64,000 nt of DNA from Pontibacter aydingkolensis (GTDB taxonomy: Bacteria; Bacteroidota; Bacteroidia; Cytophagales; Hymenobacteraceae). The stretch lies in assembly GCF_019443125.1 (NCBI RefSeq), contig NZ_JAHYXK010000003.1, forward strand, positions 1 through 64,000, in the 5' to 3' direction. The translations under genes were made by a program, and so were the position numbers. The notes under the pieces were generated by a model. The model worked only from the letters and a program-made list of their open reading frames with translations. It was not told the origin of the DNA and did no database searches. This document shows, in pieces, positions 63,409-64,000 of this stretch (its first letter is position 1; each line of letters starts with the position of its first letter).

Positions 63409-64000
63409 ATGAAAAAATACCTGATAGGCGTAATTTGCCTCACTTTCCTGTCTGGATTGCCAGCCTGCGATTCTGGTAGTAACGGCCAAGCTAACGGTAC
63501 CACAGAAACCGCTGCAGACTCAACCTTAACAGAAGAAAGGCAGGAACTGCTTGCCTATACATCACGCCACATGATGCTGCAAAAAGAACTTGCCTCACTG
63601 GCACAACAAAGAGCTCAGACTGACAGCTTAAAGCGCTACGCTCAGGATCTCAATAACTGGGCTACTATAAAACTAAATGAGCTTAAGGACCTGGAGCAAC
63701 AATACAGTTTATCATTACCACAACAGCTAACAGAGGACGAACAGGAATACCTTGAGAAGCCACGTGAAACTGAAGCTGACAAGTTTGATGCAGAGCTTTG
63801 GGATAATCTTGTAAAGGCTCAGAAAGACGCGATTAAACACATCGACGATAATTCAAAAGACATTGAACAGACAGATGCCACGGCTTTTGCCATTTGGGAA
63901 CGCAATACCTTAAAAGAATTAAGAGCCCGTATGGAGCAGGCCGCAGCTTATGAGCTGGAACTTAAAAACCGCAGCGACAGAGGTGGCATTTCAAAACCAA
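63409..64000 (+). CDS. DUF4142-like lipoprotein (partial, runs off the window)
   Basis: At least 197 residues from ATG 63409; the 3' end lies outside the window. Signal peptide ends at SGLPAC (lipobox). The mature part is helical: YTSRHMMLQKELASLAQQRA, LKRYAQDLNNWATIKLNELK and AQKDAIKHIDDN. The helical, Gln/Lys-rich pattern recalls DUF4142 (ferritin-like) outer-membrane proteins, although the fit is only partial. Confidence 0.6.
   Translation, partial: MKKYLIGVICLTFLSGLPACDSGSNGQANGTTETAADSTLTEERQELLAYTSRHMMLQKELASLAQQRAQTDSLKRYAQDLNNWATIKLNELKDLEQQYSLSLPQQLTEDEQEYLEKPRETEADKFDAELWDNLVKAQKDAIKHIDDNSKDIEQTDATAFAIWERNTLKELRARMEQAAAYELELKNRSDRGGISKP

Noticed and set aside
1-64000. CRISPR array, rRNA operon or origin of replication
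   Set aside because: No regularly spaced repeats, no rRNA sequence and no DnaA-box cluster or dnaA gene were seen.

Overview
The window reads as chromosomal DNA of a Bacteroidota bacterium, most likely order Cytophagales, family Hymenobacteraceae (Pontibacter or Hymenobacter-like). The evidence is a FecR anti-sigma / ECF sigma / TonB-dependent receptor / DUF4249 lipoprotein locus, proteins with type IX secretion (T9SS) sorting domains, LytTR regulation, and promoters of the Bacteroidota form TTG-N19-TAnnTTTG (clearest at 56691-56720). The genus is an inference. The 7-mer AAGTATA/TATACTT is strikingly common in most of the window.

Layout. 0-6 kb: end of an IS5-type transposase, a SpoIIAA-like protein, a [2Fe-2S] thioredoxin-like protein, ferritin, a cupin, a protein with kinase-like motifs, and a LytS/LytT-type two-component pair. 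6.3-11.5 kb: ECF sigma, FecR, TonB receptor and lipoprotein. 11.5-13.6 kb: a PKD lipoprotein and an SRPBCC protein, bracketed by a broken and an intact copy of an alkyltransferase-like (ATL) gene. 13.8-19.5 kb: RND efflux operon (adaptor, pump, TolC-like channel). 19.6-30.2 kb: MgtC/DUF4010 membrane protein, three secreted T9SS-type proteins (one with a frameshifted sorting domain), and the preQ1 genes queE-queC-queD facing queF.

30.2-37.4 kb is a genomic island beside tRNA-Ser(UGA). It has integrase remnants at both ends and no copy of the AAGTATA 7-mer that I can find. Its genes are stand-alone sensory modules (three PAS domains in one protein, a CZB-like helical protein, four intact SpoIIAA-like proteins plus one decayed copy, an orphan H-NOX and two GAF proteins) with no kinase, cyclase or DNA-binding output domain.

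37.9-57.9 kb is mostly housekeeping: DUF4153 and BrkB membrane proteins, thioesterase, MltG, YciO-type protein, LpxL-like acyltransferase, WbqC, ClpC, acyl-CoA carboxylase beta, M42 peptidase, substrate-binding protein, the shikimate genes (DAHP synthase/chorismate mutase, aroB, aroA) and proline dehydrogenase. 58-60 kb is a stress-type module: an ECF sigma factor, a membrane protein fusing an anti-sigma-like N-terminus to an HtrA-like protease, and a divergent small lipoprotein. The sigma gene and the lipoprotein share the promoter pattern GGGTTAC-N16-TATWAA. 60-64 kb holds three tandem fasciclin lipoproteins, a glycine-rich stress protein and the start of a DUF4142-like lipoprotein.

The best candidates for undescribed biology are the output-less sensory island and the sigma / anti-sigma-protease / lipoprotein module. 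QueC without its zinc cysteines is the most interesting single enzyme.
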